The translations under genes and the position numbers were made by a program. Of a stretch of DNA of 64,000 nt, positions 23,627 to 33,630 are shown piece by piece (the first letter of the stretch is position 1; the number at the start of each line of letters is the position of its first letter). The stretch is from assembly GCF_000686845.1 (NCBI RefSeq), contig NZ_JMLS01000005.1:163672-227671 (forward strand), given 5' to 3'. The notes beneath the pieces are model-generated. The model searched no databases, had not been told where the DNA came from, and saw nothing but the letters and a program-made list of their open reading frames with translations. The stretch is from Paenibacillus sp. UNC451MF. Its GTDB lineage: Bacteria > Bacillota > Bacilli > Paenibacillales > NBRC-103111.

Positions 23627-26600
23627 ATGATTGAATTACCCGGTTACCGAACACTGCATTTAATAAGTGCTAATGGAGATATAGAGCTATATAGACTGTT
23701 GCGTCAAGAAGATGGGCAGAGCTTTGTCGGTAAGACGACAAGCGAACCGTTTCCCCGACCTGCCATGGTGGATGCATTTCAGTACGAATATGATATTCTT
23801 AGGAATTTAAATGGACAAGGCGCGATAGAAGCCTACGCTCTAGAATTTGCAGCCAATAGGCCTGTTACACTCCTTAGAGATATGGGAGGTCAGTTTCTCG
23901 ATCAAATTTTGAGAACACGAGCCAATACTTTTGGGCTTGTGGAGCTACTTAGTATTACAGCAGCTGCGGCTGATTGTCTTCTACAGATCCATCGCGCAAA
24001 TATTACGCTTAATGAAATTACCCCCTCTCAATTTTTCGTCAATCCCGACACACTTGAAGTGAAGTTTATCGATATCCGCATGTGTTCAACCCATCTGGAT
24101 ATAAGTCCGCTATCTCTATTGACGGATCGGTCTGACATTGTACTGCCTTACATATCACCGGAGCAAACAGGCAGAACCGGGTCAACACCGGATTATCGTT
24201 CGGACTTCTATTCACTGGGTGTTACCTTATATGAATGGTTGTCGGGCAGTTTGCCTTATAAGCTGCATGATGAACTGGATTCCATCTATCATCATCTTGC
24301 CAGCAAACCGGAGCCACTTCATCTTAGGGTTCCATCCATACCTAAAACGGTCTCTGACATTATCGGCAAATGTATGGAGAAAATGTCTGATAAGAGGTAC
24401 TTAAGTGCGTTTGGAATCAAGTCCGATCTGGAGGAATGCTTGAACCGTGTTCTGACATCGGGTACTGTTGAAGCCTTTGAGCTGGCAAGCAAGGATATCC
24501 CAGACCGCTGGATTATTCCTAACCATTTTTATGGACGACGCACTGAACAAAGGCTGTTACTAGAAGCACTGCAGCGAAGTACGGATGGGGCTGAGGAGGT
24601 TGTTTGGGTCTGCGGAAACGGAGGAATCGGGAAAACAACCCTTGTCAATGAAACTCTGGCAGGCTCATTGTTCGAAGGTTTTTTCGCTAGAGGGAAGTTC
24701 GATCCGCTTCATACTGCACGTCCTTATGAAATGTGGATTCAAGCCATCGGAGAATTGGTCAGTCAACTGCTTATGCAAAGCATGCTTCAGGCGGAAGTGT
24801 GGAAGCTGCGTATTGTGAATGCGGTAGAGGGCTACGGACAGCTGCTGATTGAGCTAGTCCCCAAGCTTGAACTATTGATTGGTCCACAACCTCCTGTACA
24901 GCCGCTGCCACCAGTGGAGGCTCAGCGTCGGTTTCAACTTATTATGAATCGTTTTATTCAACTGTTCCTTCAGCAGGGGCGACCGTTGGTCTTGTTTTTT
25001 GACGACCTCCAGTGGGCGGATGAAACGTCACTGCAATACCTTGCGTACCTTCTGGAGGACCGCAATACGAAGGGTCTGCTTGTTGTCGGGGCTTATCGTA
25101 GTATGGAAATGATGGAGGAGCTTCCTTTCAACCGTTTAGTTAAAGAGCTTGCAGAGCGACATACGGCGATGAGCACCATTCATCTGGAAGCTTTTGAAAT
25201 GGCAGATATGAAGCAGCTGTTAAAGGATGCTATGCGATACGAAACGGCTGAAACGGATGAACTGGCTGCGGTATTGCTGCACAAAACGGAAGGCAACCCA
25301 TTCTTTCTCAAGCAATTTCTGCAGGACTTGATTGATAACAGCCAAGTATCCCTCGATGAATCGAGCCGAAGCTGGCGATGGAACAAGCAGCATATTACTG
25401 AAATGAACGTTCCAGATAATGCGGCGGATTACATGTTGGAGAAGCTGAAGCTTCTATCCTATAGAGCCGTTTATGTTCTTGGGCGGGCTGCCAGTCTCGG
25501 CAATCGCTTCGATCTAAACATGCTTGCCTCCATCGCTGAAGTCCCTTTGGAAGACTTGTCAAAAGTATTGGGGGTTGCATTGCGCGAAGGTTTGCTGCAG
25601 CCTGTCAGCAGTGAAGAAGGGCTGTTGTACAAGTTCCAGCATGATCGCATACAACAAGCTGCCTATGCACTTGTTCCCGAAGCCGAGCGCTCAGACCTGC
25701 ATTGGAGTATTGGATTGTACCTGTCCCAGCTGATGGAGAAGGACGAGAGCGAGCTTATTTTCGAGGCGGTAAACCATCTGAATCAGGCATGGGAACGAGC
25801 GCAGCGTCCGGAACTAAAGCTGAAATTGGCAGAGTTAAACTTACAAGCAGGCTTGAAATCGAAGCAAGCGACAGCTTATGAGACTTCGCTGGGGTACCTG
25901 CGCTTCGCTACGTCACTATTGGGAGAGGATAGCTGGGATCATGCTTATAGTTTGACTTTCCAAGCTTTCCGGGAACGGGCGGAGGCGGAGTTTCTATGCG
26001 CGCAATTTGTGACCGCTAATGAGTTGTTTGATCTACTTATTCACAGAGCAGAGACGGATTTGGACAAAGCGCTCGTGCTCACTATGAAGATTCAGCTGGA
26101 ATCAACTCATGATAATTATAAAGAGGTCATTTCCTTAGGCCGTTCCACATTGGAATTATTAAATGTCCGCCATAATTTTGATCCAAGCACGTTCGAATTG
26201 ACGCTCCAATGGCTAAAGCTCACTCGAAAAATTCGGAAGCATCCGTTCGAATCGCTAAATCAACTCGCGCCTATGACTGACGAAGCACGCAAAATAGCAA
26301 TGACTGCCCTAGTCCATACAGGCCACGCCAGTTTTTATATCAATAAGAAGGGCTGGCTTGCCTCATCATTCACCATGGTTGAAATGACGTTGGATTACGG
26401 GATGACCCCGGAGGCTTCTATTGGCTTCATTGGGTATGCTATGTTTTTGTATTTTATATTTCATAAGCATGAAGAGGCATTTAAGTGGGGGATGCTTGCA
26501 TGTAATATATCCAAACCATATCCGACACTGTATGTGAAGACGTTGACTTCATTTGCATTATGCTCGGATAGTTGGCGACAATATGACCCGACGATGCTGG

Positions 26601-28702
26601 AGACCATGACCGAGCATGCCGGTAAGGTAGGATTGGAATCCGGTGATTTGTGGCACGGGAATCAGAGTGTACTCATCAATGGCGGGATGCTTCTAAACTT
26701 TGGTCATCCGCTGGAAGATATCTATAATCGACTGATTGCACATTCAAAGGATTTTCAACGGCATAATAATAGTCTTCATTGGAAGCAGGCAACTATATTC
26801 GTCGCTCTTCTCATCCGTTTGATGGGTAACCGAGCACCGGATGACCCATTCATAATAGAGGATATCTATAAGGCGGATTTCGCTGAATCGGTTCACGGGG
26901 ACGAATTTAACATGATCCAAGAGCTTGTCTACGTTCTTGAGTATTTGCCAGGCTATCTGTTCGGCCAATATCGAGAGGCGAAAGAGGCTCTGGAGAAGAC
27001 GGCTGCGATCGTTGAGGCGCGTAAGGATAACAATGAAAACGGCACTTTATACATGTATCAATCTTTAGTTTGGGCGCAGCTGTTCGAGGAAGCCTCGACC
27101 CAGGAACAAAGAGTCTATCGGGTAAGCATGAGCAAGCATTTAAAGAAATTGAAACGGCTCGCCATGCGATGCCCTCATAATCATTTGCATAAATATTTGC
27201 TGATTGAAGCTGAAATGGCACGGGTGGCGCGAAAGCATCGACAAGCGGAGGAAATGTACGAGCAATCGATTGAGGCTGCCCGCTTGTACGGGCATATTCA
27301 CGATCTAGGGATTGCCGCTGAGTGCTATGGCAAATACGGCTTAAGCCAAGGCAAGCAGCAGTTGGCGAAAATCTATATGACAGAAGCATATGAAGCTTTT
27401 CACCAATGGGGTGCAAAGGCCAAAACAGCAGATATGGAGCAAAAATACGGACATCTTTTGCATGTTAAACGAGAGTCAATCCTTGAACGTGTCGATCCTC
27501 TTTCCGTTGCCTTGTCGGCGCAAGCTTTATCAGGCGAAATGGAGATGGACCGTCTCCTAGAAAAGCTGATGCGAATAATGCTTCAAAACGCGGGTGCAGA
27601 ATATGGAGCCATTATTTTCAACCATGAGGGCAGTTGGTCCGTTGAAGCTTATGGAACCGCCGAAGAGCAGTGCATCGAATCGATTCCGCTTGAAGAAGAT
27701 TCTGACCTGGTCCCAGCAGCTATTATCGGATACTCGGCAGTAACACAGGAGGAAGTTGTGCTGAATGATGCAGCCAAAGAAGGGATGTTCGCTCGGAACA
27801 GCTATGTCAGAGATAAGGGATTGAAATCGGTCCTCTGCCTGCCCATCATGCTTCAGAACAAGTTGATTGGTCTGCTCTATATGGAAAACAAACTGTCTGC
27901 CGGCGTGTTCACACCTCAGAGATTGGAGATGCTGAAGCTGCTTGGCTCACAGTGTGCCATCTCTCTCGAGAATGCCAGGCTCTATTCGGGGATTCAAAAC
28001 CTTAACAATAGGCTGGAGGATCAGGTTGAAGAGAGGACTAGAAGTCTGGAACAATCGATGCGTGAAACTTTCGCGGCCCTGGTGGAGGTTTCCGTCTATG
28101 AGGAACGGAATCGGATTGCCCGTGATATTCATGATATTGTAGGGCATACACTTACATCAACACTTCTTCAGATTGAGGCAGGCAAGAGGCTGCTTCATAA
28201 AGATTTGGAGGGTGCCTCCACGCGGCTCAAAGAGGCGCAGGATCTTGTTAGGCACAGTCTGAGTGAAATCCGCGGATCGATTCATATGTTAAAGGAAGAT
28301 AAGTATGCCGATCTGGCATTAACGTTGAATCAATTGATTCAAGATGCCGAACGGAATATGGGGGTCGTTATTCATGCGGCCATTCACGATTTGCCGGAGC
28401 TATCGACAGCTCATAAGAAAATGATCTATCATGCGCTGCAGGAAGGCCTAACCAATGGAATTCGCCATGGCAGGAGCAAAGAATTCCGCTTCAGTCTGGA
28501 GCTTGTCGGCGCTTATTTACAGTTTAGGCTCGAAGATCGTGGAACAGGAGCCGATACTATACATATAGGATTTGGATTAAAAGCAATGAAAGAGCGTGCT
28601 GAACAACTGGGTGGCAGTTTATCTATCGAGTCTTGGCCTGACCGAGGCTGTTTGTTGAAGATTGAGCTGCCTCACCCGATGAGATTGAATGGGGATAGGT
28701 AA
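23627..28702 (+). CDS. Hybrid sensor histidine kinase with protein-kinase-like head, AAA/TPR middle and GAF domain
   Basis: The product has 1691 residues. ATG 23627, after AGGAGAG, is preferred over TTG 23576, and homologues also begin at the LPGYR motif. In order it has: a protein-kinase-like domain (about 1-270); an AAA/NACHT-like ATPase with Walker A GNGGIGKTT (about 330) and Walker B VLFFDDLQWAD (about 455); a long helical TPR-like region (about 700-1290); a GAF domain (about 1308-1452); a coiled coil; HisKA_3 with phospho-His1502 in RDIHDIVGH; and a HATPase domain with the N-box near GLTNGIRHG. In the kinase-like head the HRD-KxxN loop reads LNEITPSQ, so the catalytic Asp, Lys and Asn are lost and it is probably a pseudokinase. 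The response regulator overlaps by one base. The signal is unknown. Confidence 0.88.
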   Translation: MIELPGYRTLHLISANGDIELYRLLRQEDGQSFVGKTTSEPFPRPAMVDAFQYEYDILRNLNGQGAIEAYALEFAANRPVTLLRDMGGQFLDQILRTRANTFGLVELLSITAAAADCLLQIHRANITLNEITPSQFFVNPDTLEVKFIDIRMCSTHLDISPLSLLTDRSDIVLPYISPEQTGRTGSTPDYRSDFYSLGVTLYEWLSGSLPYKLHDELDSIYHHLASKPEPLHLRVPSIPKTVSDIIGKCMEKMSDKRYLSAFGIKSDLEECLNRVLTSGTVEAFELASKDIPDRWIIPNHFYGRRTEQRLLLEALQRSTDGAEEVVWVCGNGGIGKTTLVNETLAGSLFEGFFARGKFDPLHTARPYEMWIQAIGELVSQLLMQSMLQAEVWKLRIVNAVEGYGQLLIELVPKLELLIGPQPPVQPLPPVEAQRRFQLIMNRFIQLFLQQGRPLVLFFDDLQWADETSLQYLAYLLEDRNTKGLLVVGAYRSMEMMEELPFNRLVKELAERHTAMSTIHLEAFEMADMKQLLKDAMRYETAETDELAAVLLHKTEGNPFFLKQFLQDLIDNSQVSLDESSRSWRWNKQHITEMNVPDNAADYMLEKLKLLSYRAVYVLGRAASLGNRFDLNMLASIAEVPLEDLSKVLGVALREGLLQPVSSEEGLLYKFQHDRIQQAAYALVPEAERSDLHWSIGLYLSQLMEKDESELIFEAVNHLNQAWERAQRPELKLKLAELNLQAGLKSKQATAYETSLGYLRFATSLLGEDSWDHAYSLTFQAFRERAEAEFLCAQFVTANELFDLLIHRAETDLDKALVLTMKIQLESTHDNYKEVISLGRSTLELLNVRHNFDPSTFELTLQWLKLTRKIRKHPFESLNQLAPMTDEARKIAMTALVHTGHASFYINKKGWLASSFTMVEMTLDYGMTPEASIGFIGYAMFLYFIFHKHEEAFKWGMLACNISKPYPTLYVKTLTSFALCSDSWRQYDPTMLETMTEHAGKVGLESGDLWHGNQSVLINGGMLLNFGHPLEDIYNRLIAHSKDFQRHNNSLHWKQATIFVALLIRLMGNRAPDDPFIIEDIYKADFAESVHGDEFNMIQELVYVLEYLPGYLFGQYREAKEALEKTAAIVEARKDNNENGTLYMYQSLVWAQLFEEASTQEQRVYRVSMSKHLKKLKRLAMRCPHNHLHKYLLIEAEMARVARKHRQAEEMYEQSIEAARLYGHIHDLGIAAECYGKYGLSQGKQQLAKIYMTEAYEAFHQWGAKAKTADMEQKYGHLLHVKRESILERVDPLSVALSAQALSGEMEMDRLLEKLMRIMLQNAGAEYGAIIFNHEGSWSVEAYGTAEEQCIESIPLEEDSDLVPAAIIGYSAVTQEEVVLNDAAKEGMFARNSYVRDKGLKSVLCLPIMLQNKLIGLLYMENKLSAGVFTPQRLEMLKLLGSQCAISLENARLYSGIQNLNNRLEDQVEERTRSLEQSMRETFAALVEVSVYEERNRIARDIHDIVGHTLTSTLLQIEAGKRLLHKDLEGASTRLKEAQDLVRHSLSEIRGSIHMLKEDKYADLALTLNQLIQDAERNMGVVIHAAIHDLPELSTAHKKMIYHALQEGLTNGIRHGRSKEFRFSLELVGAYLQFRLEDRGTGADTIHIGFGLKAMKERAEQLGGSLSIESWPDRGCLLKIELPHPMRLNGDR

Positions 28703-29364
28703 TGAGAAAGATAACGATTGTAATCGCCGATGATCAGATGCTGACACGAGAAGGCCTCAGAACGATTCTTGATTTGGAAGATGACATGGAAGTTATAGGG
28801 ATTGCGAAGAACGGGTTGGAGGCTTGCGAGATGACGGAAGCGCTCCATCCGGAATTGGTACTGATGGACATCCAGATGCCTATGATGGACGGGATTACCG
28901 CATTGAAACGAATCAGGCAGAGCTGTCCAGAAACCTTTATTTTGATTCTGACCACATTTGTGGATGAGGACTATATTATAGATGCAATGGCCAATGGAGC
29001 AAGCGGATATATGCTGAAGGATATGGATGGCGATAAAATGATAGACTCAATACGAGATACGGTGTCCGGTCAGTTTATCCTACCTGCCGCTGTCGCATCC
29101 AAGCTGGCGTTGCATGTCAACAAGCTGTTGGCAGATCAGGAATATAGAAAAAATTTGGCTCCGACGAAGCTTGACCCCGTCAGGCTGACGGAGAGAGAAA
29201 AGGAAATTGCCGAGCTCATCATACAAGGTTTAAATAACCGTGAAATTGCCGAAGCGCTTCAGATTGCCGAAGGTACGGCTCGCAATTATATCAGTAATCT
29301 TTATGGTAAATTGGAGGTTAACGATCGGGCGCAGGCTATTATTCGTCTGCACACACTAAGTTGA
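28702..29364 (+). CDS. NarL/LuxR-type response regulator
   Basis: The product has 220 residues. ATG 28702 overlaps the kinase stop by one base (TAATG), so the two are a cognate pair. Residues 1-125 form the receiver domain with the acidic pair Asp10-Asp11, phospho-acceptor Asp56 in LVLMDIQMP, and a conserved Thr and Lys further on. Residues 155-218 form a LuxR-type helix-turn-helix (LTEREKEIAELIIQGLNNREIAEAL). It should be phosphorylated by the hybrid kinase and bind DNA as a dimer. Target genes are not evident. The next operon has its own promoter and terminator barrier, so it need not be the target. Confidence 0.92.
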   Translation: MRKITIVIADDQMLTREGLRTILDLEDDMEVIGIAKNGLEACEMTEALHPELVLMDIQMPMMDGITALKRIRQSCPETFILILTTFVDEDYIIDAMANGASGYMLKDMDGDKMIDSIRDTVSGQFILPAAVASKLALHVNKLLADQEYRKNLAPTKLDPVRLTEREKEIAELIIQGLNNREIAEALQIAEGTARNYISNLYGKLEVNDRAQAIIRLHTLS

Positions 29365-29413
29365 AAAAAATGGTCTCTAGTGGCTATAATCCGTAAGAAG
29401 AGTAGTAAATGAA

Positions 29414-29462
29414 GAGGCGATCACCTCCCAGTATGGAAAAGGGAGGTGGTCGCCCTTTTTTT
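29414..29462 (+). terminator. Terminator after the two-component system
   Basis: AGGCGATCACCTCCC pairs with GGGAGGTGGTCGCCC around an 11-base loop and is followed by nine T. Confidence 0.9.
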
Positions 29463-29512
29463 CTAGAGGCTGTGTAAAGAAATACAAGGATAAGTAAGCA
29501 CGATAATTTGTA

Positions 29513-29568
29513 TTGACAATAGAAAACCATGAATATAAAATCAATTAACGATAATGATTATCATTTTC
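29513..29568 (+). promoter_or_regulatory. Promoter with Fur box
   Basis: A perfect -35 box TTGACA (29513-29518) is followed after 17 bases by TAAAAT (29536-29541). Just downstream, 29550-29568 reads GATAATGATTATCATTTTC, which matches the Fur consensus and the 7-1-7 form TGATAATNATTATCA at 14 of 15 positions. Binding here would block transcription of the siderophore importer when iron is plentiful. Confidence 0.88.
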
Positions 29569-29607
29569 ATAAACATATGAACTCGGGAAGCAAGGAAGGT
29601 ACATGAG

Positions 29608-30429
29608 ATGATAGATGAAGCGAAGAGGTTATTCACCAGCCAATTGGATATTGCCTATGATGACCGTCTGATAGTGAATGACTTGAATTTATCCATACCT
29701 GCCGGGAAAATTACGGCCCTTGTAGGTTCGAATGGTTCCGGCAAATCAACGATTCTGAAGACGATGGCGAGAATTATTCATCCTAAGGGTGGACAAGTTT
29801 ATTTAGATGGCAAATCGATACATGAGCAGGCAACCAAAGTGGTGGCGAAGCAGCTTGCTATTTTGCCGCAAAATCCTGTTGCGCCGGATGGATTAACCGT
29901 AAGTGAGCTTATTTCTTATGGGAGGTTCCCGCATCAGAAAGGCTTCGGCTCTCTCGGTAAAGAGGACTGGGACGTTATCCAATGGGCGCTTGAGAAAACA
30001 GGCATGACCGAGTTCGCAGATCGTCCGGTGGATCACCTCTCTGGTGGGCAGCGTCAACGGGCATGGATTGCGATGGCTCTGGCACAAAAGACAGATATTC
30101 TGTTTCTCGACGAGCCAACCACCTTCCTGGACATGGCTCATCAGCTTGAAGTCTTGAAGCTGCTGCAAAAGCTGAACGCCGAAGAAGGACGCACGATAAT
30201 AATGGTGGTCCATGATTTGAACCATGCGGCGCGTTATGCACATCATATGGTTGCAATCCAGCAAGGCCGGGTAGTGAGTGAAGGAACACCAGAGAAGGTT
30301 ATGACTAAGGAAGTACTACGCAAAGTGTTCGGGATTGAGGCGGACATTATCGCTGACCCTCGTACTGGTGTACCGCTCTGTTTACCCTTCGAGCTGTTTA
30401 CTAAAAGCAAAGAGACTGTAACTCAATGA
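29608..30429 (+). CDS. Ferric-siderophore ABC importer ATPase (FecE/FhuC type)
   Basis: The product has 273 residues, starting at ATG 29608. The ATPase motifs are complete: Walker [11 protein letters not shown]-loop near [15 protein letters not shown], signature [17 protein letters not shown], Walker [13 protein letters not shown] and H-loop [14 protein letters not shown]. The aromatic and Asp-rich pattern is typical of FecE/FhuC ATPases that power import of Fe3+-siderophores. It is first in a four-gene operon behind a Fur box. It overlaps the first permease gene by four bases (ATGA). Confidence 0.92.
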   Translation: MIDEAKRLFTSQLDIAYDDRLIVNDLNLSIPAGKITALVGSNGSGKSTILKTMARIIHPKGGQVYLDGKSIHEQATKVVAKQLAILPQNPVAPDGLTVSELISYGRFPHQKGFGSLGKEDWDVIQWALEKTGMTEFADRPVDHLSGGQRQRAWIAMALAQKTDILFLDEPTTFLDMAHQLEVLKLLQKLNAEEGRTIIMVVHDLNHAARYAHHMVAIQQGRVVSEGTPEKVMTKEVLRKVFGIEADIIADPRTGVPLCLPFELFTKSKETVTQ

Positions 30430-31472
30430 TTCCAAGTAAGGTACATAGGAAGCTTAAGTCAAAGCGGAATTCTCAAATAAATGGTGCCCTGTTCAGCGTA
30501 GCATTGGTTTTGGCAGGACTGGGGTTGTTATCAGCCATGTTTTTAGCTATATCGTTCGGCGCAAAAGAGATGACCATTGGAACGGTATGGACAGCTATGG
30601 TGAAATATAATCCAACACTGACCACGCATCAAATTATCCATGAGCTTCGGCTGCCAAGAGTGATAGCAGCAGCCCTTATGGGGGCGGCTTTTGCCGTTGC
30701 AGGGGCCTTGATGCAGGGGGTAACTCGCAATCCGCTGGCCGATGCTGGTATTCTCGGAGTTAATGCGGGCGCTACGTTCATGGTCGCTCTAAGCTTTGCG
30801 TTCTTTCCGAATTTGCCTTATTCTGCTCTAGTTGTGCTTTCGTTTATGGGAGCGTCGCTGAGCGCTTTATTTATTTTTGCGCTCAGTTCGACTACTCCTG
30901 GAGGATTAACACCCTTAAGGCTAACTATTGCAGGAGCTGTCGTTGCGGCGCTGCTGCATTCCCTCAGCTCGGGTGTGGCGATATACTATCAGCTGAGTCA
31001 GGATTTGGCTTATTGGTACGCAGGAGGCGTCGCTGGAGTCAAGTGGACCCAATTGAAGCTGCTTATTCCTGTTATAACAATAACTTTAGCGGGAACGCTG
31101 CTTCTCGGCCGTTCCGTATCTCTACTGGCTTTGGGGGATGAAGTGGCAGTCAACCTGGGGGTCTCCACGAAGCGGGTTCGCCTACTCGCAATGATAGCGG
31201 CTTTGATTCTTGCAGGGGTTTCCGTTTCAGCCGTGGGATCAATCGGTTTTGTTGGACTTGTGATCCCCCATATTGCACGCAAGCTGGTAGGTGTGAATTA
31301 TCGATACATCATCCCGATGTCATCGTTGCTTGGTGCCATACTGCTTGTATTGGCTGACCTGGGCGCAAGAATGGTCAACCCCCCAAGAGAGCTAGCGATT
31401 GGTGTCATGGTTGCGCTCGTAGGTGTCCCTTTCTTCCTCTATCTTGCTCATAAAGAAAGGAGGAGTATATAG
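30426..31472 (+). CDS. Ferric-siderophore ABC permease, subunit 1 (FecCD family)
   Basis: The product has 348 residues, with about nine or ten membrane helices. The FecCD family signs are the conserved [20 protein letters not shown] and [16 protein letters not shown] motifs after the first helices, then a coupling region near [18 protein letters not shown]. It starts at ATG 30426 within the ATPase stop. It works with the second permease encoded next to form the membrane channel for an Fe3+-siderophore. Confidence 0.92.
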   Translation: MIPSKVHRKLKSKRNSQINGALFSVALVLAGLGLLSAMFLAISFGAKEMTIGTVWTAMVKYNPTLTTHQIIHELRLPRVIAAALMGAAFAVAGALMQGVTRNPLADAGILGVNAGATFMVALSFAFFPNLPYSALVVLSFMGASLSALFIFALSSTTPGGLTPLRLTIAGAVVAALLHSLSSGVAIYYQLSQDLAYWYAGGVAGVKWTQLKLLIPVITITLAGTLLLGRSVSLLALGDEVAVNLGVSTKRVRLLAMIAALILAGVSVSAVGSIGFVGLVIPHIARKLVGVNYRYIIPMSSLLGAILLVLADLGARMVNPPRELAIGVMVALVGVPFFLYLAHKERRSI

Positions 31473-31474
31473 GG

Positions 31475-32488
31475 ATGCAGCAAATGTACGCCAGAGAGAA
31501 AAAGGCCTTCAAGGTAGGCTTCATTCTCATTGTCATATGCTTAAGCGCAGTCATAATCAGTTTAAATACGGGGACGATTCGGCTATCCCCCTTGGCGGTT
31601 TTACAAACGCTCATTGGAAGAGGCAGCCCGGATGACACGATGGTTCTATTCGACTTTCGACTTCCCCGTATATTGGTAACTATGCTGGCGGGGATCGGTT
31701 TGGGAATGTCCGGTGCGATATTGCAAGGATTATCACGAAATGCTCTAGCAGACCCGGGTATTCTCGGCATTCATGCTGGGGCTTCATTAGGACTTATTAC
31801 TTTTGTCACCTATTTTAATACGATGACCGGCATGATCTCCCTGCTTATTCCGTTGTTTACTTTTACGGGAGGGGTTGTGACGGCTGGACTTATTGTTCTG
31901 TTGGCTTATGACCGTCAAAAAGGCTGGCTGCCTGTGAGGTTAATTTTAGTAGGCATTGCCATTGCGGCCGGTTTCAGTGCAGCTACGCTATTTTTATCGT
32001 TAAGCCTGGATGAAAAAACATATGCATTTGCCTCCAGGTGGCTGATAGGTAATGTCTGGGGAAAGGATTGGGTTCATGTTTACGCCTTACTTCCGTGGAT
32101 ATTGCTGATTGCGCCTTATGTCTATTTTCAATCCAAATCGTTAAATGCGTTATCGCTTGGCGATGAGCTGGCTGTCGGTATCGGGGCTTCCGTACGAAGG
32201 CAGCGATTGCTGCTGCTGGCTGCGGCTGTGGCATTATCCTGCGCCAGTGTATCCATGGTGGGGGGGATCGGCTTTATCGGATTGGTTGCACCTCATCTGG
32301 CCCGCCGATTTGTCGGACCGATGCATCAACATATTTTGCCTATTTCAGGCCTCATCGGCCTGGTTATTCTGGTGGTTGCGGATACTATCGGACGATCTGT
32401 CTTTCAGCCCAATGCCATACCGGCAGGTGTAGTAGTCGCTGTAGTCGGGGCACCTTATTTTCTTTATTTGCTTCGAAAAACCAAATAA
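31475..32488 (+). CDS. Ferric-siderophore ABC permease, subunit 2 (FecCD family)
   Basis: The product has 337 residues, starting at ATG 31475, two bases after the previous stop. It has about nine or ten membrane helices, with the FecCD motifs RLPRILVTMLAGIGLGMSGA, RNALADPGILGIHAGA and GIGFIGLVAPHLARRFVG. Heterodimeric FecCD permeases are usual in Gram-positive siderophore importers such as FeuBC. The binding-protein gene follows with a short gap. Confidence 0.92.
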   Translation: MQQMYAREKKAFKVGFILIVICLSAVIISLNTGTIRLSPLAVLQTLIGRGSPDDTMVLFDFRLPRILVTMLAGIGLGMSGAILQGLSRNALADPGILGIHAGASLGLITFVTYFNTMTGMISLLIPLFTFTGGVVTAGLIVLLAYDRQKGWLPVRLILVGIAIAAGFSAATLFLSLSLDEKTYAFASRWLIGNVWGKDWVHVYALLPWILLIAPYVYFQSKSLNALSLGDELAVGIGASVRRQRLLLLAAAVALSCASVSMVGGIGFIGLVAPHLARRFVGPMHQHILPISGLIGLVILVVADTIGRSVFQPNAIPAGVVVAVVGAPYFLYLLRKTK

Positions 32489-32508
32489 TGATACATCGAG
32501 GAGACATT

Positions 32509-33414
32509 ATGAAAAAGACACTTATGTTATGGAGCCTTATTCTTATTTTTATTTTATCTGCGTGCGGTACCAATGCCCCTCAACCAAAAACAGATGCGAG
32601 CGGGGAGAAGGCGGAGAGCAGAGAGCCGCGAATCGCTTCCTTATCGATCCATTTAACAAACCATTTGCTAGCTCTCGGCATTACTCCGGTCGGTTCTGTT
32701 ATTGGCGGTGATTTAAAAGCATTCTTGCCCCATGTGGCAGATCGCCTTACGAATACAAAGCCGCTTGGGGTTGCGACAGAGCCTGATATGGAAGCTCTAT
32801 TGGCTCTGAAGCCTGATGTTATCTACATCGATAAGCAATACGCCGGGGATATTGCAAAGTACGAAAAAATCGCCAAAACCGTCTCCTTCGACTTGGATGA
32901 GGGGACTTGGAGAGACACTTTGAGAAAAGTCGGCAAGCTGGTAAATCGCGAGCAGCAAGCAGAAGATTTTATTAAAGAGAATCAGGCTCAGGCGGAGCGC
33001 GTTAAGAAGCTTATCCAGACTAAAATCGGTGATGGTACCGTGATGGCGGTTCGGGTTACAGCGAAGGAGCTTCGTGTATTCGGCTTTAGACGTCCGATGG
33101 GTCCCATGCTGTTTGAAGATTTAGGGCTTAAACCGGCTAAAGGAATCGAGAAAATTAGTAAAGATAAATCGTTTGAGGTCATCTCGCAAGAAGTGCTTCC
33201 TGATTATGATGCGGATGCGATATTCGTCATCGTGAATAATGAAGATGGAGCCAAGAAGTTATACGCACAGCTGCAGTCCAGCCCAATCTGGCAAGGGTTA
33301 AAGGCAGTGAAGGCAAACCACATCTATCCTATTCCTGACCAACCGTGGCTAGATTACTCGTCAATGGGGAATAAAATGTCCCTGGATTACGCGGAAAAAA
33401 TGTTTTCGAAATAA
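32509..33414 (+). CDS. Ferric-siderophore-binding lipoprotein
   Basis: The product has 301 residues. ATG 32509 is chosen over ATG 32488 because CGAGGAGA lies seven bases before it. A lipoprotein signal ends at ILSAC (Cys20). The mature part has the two-lobed fold of siderophore-binding proteins (Peripla_BP_2): RIASLSIHLTNHLLALGITPVG at the N-lobe start, KPDVIYIDKQYAG, a long bridging helix, and the C-lobe with IPDQPWLDYSS. It sits on the outer face of the membrane and feeds the FecCD permeases. It is the last gene of the Fur-controlled operon. Confidence 0.9.
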   Translation: MKKTLMLWSLILIFILSACGTNAPQPKTDASGEKAESREPRIASLSIHLTNHLLALGITPVGSVIGGDLKAFLPHVADRLTNTKPLGVATEPDMEALLALKPDVIYIDKQYAGDIAKYEKIAKTVSFDLDEGTWRDTLRKVGKLVNREQQAEDFIKENQAQAERVKKLIQTKIGDGTVMAVRVTAKELRVFGFRRPMGPMLFEDLGLKPAKGIEKISKDKSFEVISQEVLPDYDADAIFVIVNNEDGAKKLYAQLQSSPIWQGLKAVKANHIYPIPDQPWLDYSSMGNKMSLDYAEKMFSK

Positions 33415-33426
33415 ATGTCACTTCAT

Positions 33427-33462
33427 AAAAAAGCACTGATCTTATGGGTCGGTGTTTTTTTG
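33427..33462 (+). terminator. Terminator after siderophore operon (copy 4 of the repeated family)
   Basis: AAAAAAGCACTGATC / GGGTCGGTGTTTTTTT forms a stem with G-T pairs, a short loop and seven T. Confidence 0.8.
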
Positions 33463-33569
33463 TATTTAGGGATTCATTATAAAGTTTTTTTAATGAAATC
33501 CTCGACATAGAGTGACAGTGATTATTTACCAACAATGGTAATATACATCAGGGTTTGATCTCGTAATTT

Positions 33570-33630
33570 GGAGGAGGAGACAAAGTTGATCGCAAAGAAA
33601 CATGCCATTCTGGGGTGGGTGAGCAAATGA
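33570..33630 (+). promoter_or_regulatory. Upstream mini-ORF translationally coupled to the S-layer lipase
   Basis: A strong ribosome site, GGAGGAGGAG (33570-33579), lies six bases before TTG 33586. That TTG opens a 14-codon reading frame (MIAKKHAILGWVSK) ending at TGA 33628-33630. The stop overlaps the ATG of the large surface protein (ATGA at 33627-33630). The big gene therefore appears to be translated by coupling to a leader peptide, although GGGGTGGGTGAG just before the ATG could also act as a weaker ribosome site. Confidence 0.55.
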
